Shown one piece after another: positions 60,861 through 64,000 of a DNA stretch of 64,000 nucleotides. The notes under the pieces are model-generated. The model made no database searches, was not told the DNA's origin, and was given only the letters and a program-made list of their open reading frames with translations. Position 1 is the first letter of the stretch. Each line of letters begins with the position of its first letter. The stretch lies in contig BLAL01000004.1 of NCBI GenBank assembly GCA_015698045.1, positions 1,116,001 to 1,180,000 on the forward strand, written 5' to 3'. Origin of the DNA: Rhizophagus clarus. Its lineage: Eukaryota; Glomeromycota; Glomeromycetes; Glomerales; Glomeraceae. Position numbers and translations under genes: made by a program.

Positions 60861-61208
60861 TCATTTAATCACATGTTCGTTCATATCCACGGTCGATAAT
60901 AGATAATTATAACGATAATGCGAAAGCAAACTATGTGAAGAAAAAGGTGACACTTGAAACTCAAAACGCGTATAAGGAGAAGATAAGCATGCGTAAACGA
61001 AATTAACATTAAACGGTTGGTTTAGATTATTTTCTATGAATGTGAAATAATGTAGAATAGAAAAGTCAATTAAGGGATGAACAATTAAATACGTCCATAC
61101 TTGTAAGAAATAATGAGTTTTTAAGGAAAGATCCTTTAAAGATCCAAATATAACGAAAATTAAAAATAGAAAGTAAATAGTGTGTTTGCTTTTCATTATG
61201 TCATACAA
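60861..61208 (-). CDS. hypothetical 115-aa protein, weak call
   Basis: Minus-strand frame from ATG 61208. It starts with a hydrophobic stretch (YFLFLIFVIFGSL) that could be a signal or anchor segment, followed by aromatic-rich sequence without Cys pairing or domain. Flanks show no splice pattern or TATA box that I can defend. It may be a chance frame in AT-rich DNA. Confidence 0.2.
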   Translation of the reverse strand: MYDIMKSKHTIYFLFLIFVIFGSLKDLSLKTHYFLQVWTYLIVHPLIDFSILHYFTFIENNLNQPFNVNFVYACLSSPYTRFEFQVSPFSSHSLLSHYRYNYLLSTVDMNEHVIK

Positions 61209-62975
61209 AAATGTGAAAGTTACGTGATAAACAGTTAAACGGCGGACTTTTTTTTTTTTTTATTCTCCGACTGGATAGTAATATCCTTTGATAATCTACT
61301 GTACTTTAAGTCCAGAAATAGTTTAGCTGAAAGTTCTTTTTAAATTTTTCGTGAATCTGGGGAATATATCCTATTTTGGCATTAGTTTAAAAGATTGTCT
61401 ACTTTAAAATTGAATTAAATTGTCGCGTTTTAAACAATGATCGTTAGCGTACATTTGATTATGAAATTATTTTTCATTTAAACAAAATGACAATCTGCAC
61501 ACAAATACTAAATAAACCCTATTACCTATTTATATCATTTATCATTAATAATCGGAATGAACCTTTTAAAGTTTCCGAGCACCATTTTGATTGGTAGGTT
61601 GTAAAATGTCGCAATCTGATTCAAATGTCATAATTATTGTGAACCTTTTCTCGAACCTAAAGTAAACCTTTTATAGAAATATAAGACAAAAAAGTTCGGC
61701 TTACTATGCCTGAGCAAAATGATTCCTTTCATGACAAACAAAGATGACAAAATGTACGTCTTTCCTTGTAAGGTTTAAGTTTTGATTCTGCTACAAAAAT
61801 TATTGAATACGTATTTGAAACAAATTAATTTACCCGCTGATACCATTACACCAGTTATGCAGTAATCATTATCTTAACGAATAATGATTGGTCCGATTGA
61901 CCTAAACAATCATAAACTATAAATGATAGTAAGCGTCTTTCCACAGAACTCTGATGCAATGGAAATGTGTCAAAGGGCATGTATACAAGAACTCAAGAGA
62001 GAATCTTGTGATGAAAATTGGTTAGAATATGGTATTATGAAGACCCGCATATAATTATCTCGGAGGTATTGAATAATATAAAGATATAACAGTTACTTGA
62101 ACGTCAATTACATGTGTATAAATGCCATGGGTAAAAGATCAAATGCCCAATACGAGACATTATATATGATTATTGCATAATAATTTACTTTTCGATTATA
62201 TTAATAAATTAGTTATTATAACTATTGCACAACTAATATTCGTAGGATTTAAATATACATTTTCATTTTGGATATCATTTTATGCGAGAACTATCAAGAC
62301 TATTTTCATTTTGATACCAGTTTTGTGATTATTTCTTTGTTTGGAATAAATAATTCAACCAAATTTTCATATTTTCATTTTTCAGCCGAAAAATTATTTT
62401 GGAAGTTTTCAATACTCGCACTATGTATTTAAGGTATCACATACTATTTCTTAAGATCCCAAGCGAAATTAAAAGTGGTTACGATACTCTTCATTACAAA
62501 TTAGCATAATTGACTTATGTGACCGTTTCGTATTGCGGGCTGGATTATGCATCTGCCACAATTCAATGCGATCCTCTATAAAACACGGAAAGTTAAAATA
62601 AGAAACTGGCAGTAAAGAAAGAAAAAAGATGTAATACTTACCATATGTGTGTAACGATAAAACTCAAGTGTTTCAATAGAAACACTCCAAACTGTGAAAC
62701 TGCTCAACAATTTTTTTCTAACATAAAGAATCCAATTGGTAGTTTACAATTACCATCACGTACATTCTAAGTCGCCTACTTCCAATCAACAGCTTTTTTT
62801 AGTTAATAATACTATATTGATACACTAAATCTCTTTAAAACTTCATGATTAATTTCGCCAGGATTTTAATATAAAATTATATAATTTCGGCAGAGTTTCT
62901 CCAATTATTATAGTTTCGGTAGTTTTGACATTCGCAACTTTTTTGTAGACTTATAAACACTCTATATGAATTAAA
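61209..62975. other. intergenic
   Basis: No gene is supported. A 32-codon frame near 61962 (MEMCQRACIQELKRES) looks protein-like but is too short to call. Confidence 0.35.
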
Positions 62976-63100
62976 TTAAATAATCTTATCAGCTTTTGGT
63001 TTGTTGTCAGTCATTTTCGCGCGTCCATAATACATGTTCCAAAAAGTATTGTTGACTGCATCAATTATTTCTTGATTGGGTTTAAAATATTCCAAGAATG
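62976..63100 (-). pseudogene. C-terminal exon of an unrecognised gene
   Basis: On the minus strand, after a possible acceptor (TTTTAATATCAAG), 125 nt encode a protein-like ending with FLEYFKPNQEIIDAVNNTFW and YYGRAKMTDNKPKADKII before TAA at 62978-62976. Codon use and composition look coding. Upstream pieces on the same strand (about 63290-63190, containing PEQRVYQVGVMPKR; and 63600-63500) are in other frames with stops, so the gene is probably broken or multi-exonic. I do not know the family. Confidence 0.35.
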
Positions 63101-63698
63101 CTTGATATTAAAACGTGAACTTTAGATGTTATTGTTTGTAATAATAAACAAAAATCAATAGTTTAACAAGAATTTATTATAGTCTCATCAAGTTTCATCT
63201 TTTCGGCATTACGCCAACTTGGTAAACCCTCTGCTCTGGCTTATGGAGTAATGATAAAACTTTTATAAAAGATCCGTGGATGGATTTTCAGCAAACTTTC
63301 AAACACATCATCTTGATATCTTCACTAGAATAGTCATGACTATCCAAATCAATATATTTATTTCTTTTGATTTTTTTTTTTTTTACTAAAATTCTAATGA
63401 TTTTGATTTCAAAAGTCCTATAACAACAAAACTCTTAATAACAAAAAGCAGCAAGAACAAAGAAGAGTATTCAAAAATTCCATGATTATTTTTGGCAGAA
63501 TTGTTAGACTTGAGCGTTTGGTAAAGCTTTGTGTTTCAAAGTATTCCTCGTTATTTAACCATTTGGTTTTGCTATTTCGAACCCACAGCGGATGACTCTA
63601 ACATTTGGCCTCTGAGGGTGTCCTTTTACACATGTTGCTTTCTCTTGCAGGTCAGTCATTAACTATCAACAGATTTTAATTTCCAACTTTTCCAAGAG

Positions 63699-63935
63699 TC
63701 ATAAGTTCAAAGTAACTTCGTTAGTTTCTTTAAATACTAATTCTGAGTCAATCTTTATACGTTCATATATAGAAGTTATCAACTTTACATGGTGGTAGTG
63801 TTGATTATATCTCTTCTTTAATACTCGTTCTTCCTCGACATCACTTGCATTTTCTCTTTTATCATAGAAGTCTATGAAAATATTTTTGAGATTTAACCCA
63901 TTTTCACAAAGTCGATAAAATTTTGGAGACCTCAT
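63699..63935 (-). CDS. hypothetical 78-aa frame near the window edge
   Basis: Minus-strand frame from ATG 63935 to TGA near 63699, with charged, protein-like sequence (DKRENASDVEEERVLKKRYN, ITSIYERIKIDSELVFKET). Its first codons overlap the tandem repeat at 63925-64000, so the true start may lie elsewhere or beyond the window. It may belong with the fragments at 62976-63600 as one decayed gene. Confidence 0.3.
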   Translation of the reverse strand: MRSPKFYRLCENGLNLKNIFIDFYDKRENASDVEEERVLKKRYNQHYHHVKLITSIYERIKIDSELVFKETNEVTLNL

Positions 63936-64000
63936 TCATCTCGAACTTGAAGATAAAATTTGGAGACCCCATTCCTCTCGAACCTGAAGATAAAATTTTG
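63925..64000. repeat. 37-bp tandem repeat running off the window
   Basis: Two copies of a unit beginning GGAGACC(C/T)CATTC and containing TCTCGAAC(C/T)TGAAGATA are visible; the array may continue past the end. Confidence 0.75.

Overview
This looks like nuclear DNA of an arbuscular mycorrhizal fungus, most likely Rhizophagus or a near relative; that is an inference. The sequence is very AT-rich, with long A/T runs. Genes are cut by short spliceosomal introns (GTAAG-type donors, TAG or CAG acceptors). The gene content is typical of Glomeromycotina accessory regions: kinase-like genes of the TKL type, secreted Kelch membrane proteins, a Crinkler-type gene, an Argonaute, and many non-autonomous DNA transposons with TA target sites. 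I saw no rRNA, tRNA, CRISPR array or prokaryotic feature.

Layout. 1-8.4 kb is gene-poor and repeat-rich. It holds an old mini-exon/intron array on the minus strand (about 250-1740), a 51-bp minisatellite (2268-3060), a mariner/pogo-like MITE (3934-4424) and a second, better preserved array on the plus strand (5460-7960). The second array has about 17 intron modules with a shared branch-point motif and 26-50-nt exons, and lies between diverged inverted repeats. 8.5-11.6 kb is a decayed Crinkler gene. 13-17.5 kb holds a dead two-repeat Myb copy and an apparently intact 8-exon gene joining a TKL kinase domain to a two-repeat Myb domain. 17.6-24.1 kb is mostly non-coding, with a MITE, a tandemly duplicated Cys-rich exon and a second copy of the kinase upstream region.

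24.1-50.4 kb is one large inverted duplication. Two arms of about 8 kb (24.1-32.3 kb and 42.8-50.4 kb, inverted) each carry a four-exon secreted Kelch protein gene pointing inwards and a decayed repeat region. The 10.5-kb spacer holds a broken pseudokinase gene, an Argonaute directly abutting it (frameshifted in an A9 run, one catalytic Asp replaced by Ser), and an intact 138-residue Myb-like gene.

50.4-64 kb has a 99-bp tandem repeat, a small tail-rich membrane protein, a CaaX-ending protein (minus strand), a seven-exon multi-pass membrane protein with a long low-complexity tail, and unrecognised fragments at the right edge.

The genes do not form an obvious pathway. The recurring themes are signalling domains (kinases, Kelch receptors), DNA binding (Myb), RNA silencing (Argonaute) and repeated duplication, fusion and decay. 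The joined exon models (kinase-Myb, both Kelch genes, Myb and the multi-pass protein) all keep frame across every proposed intron, which is the strongest support for them.
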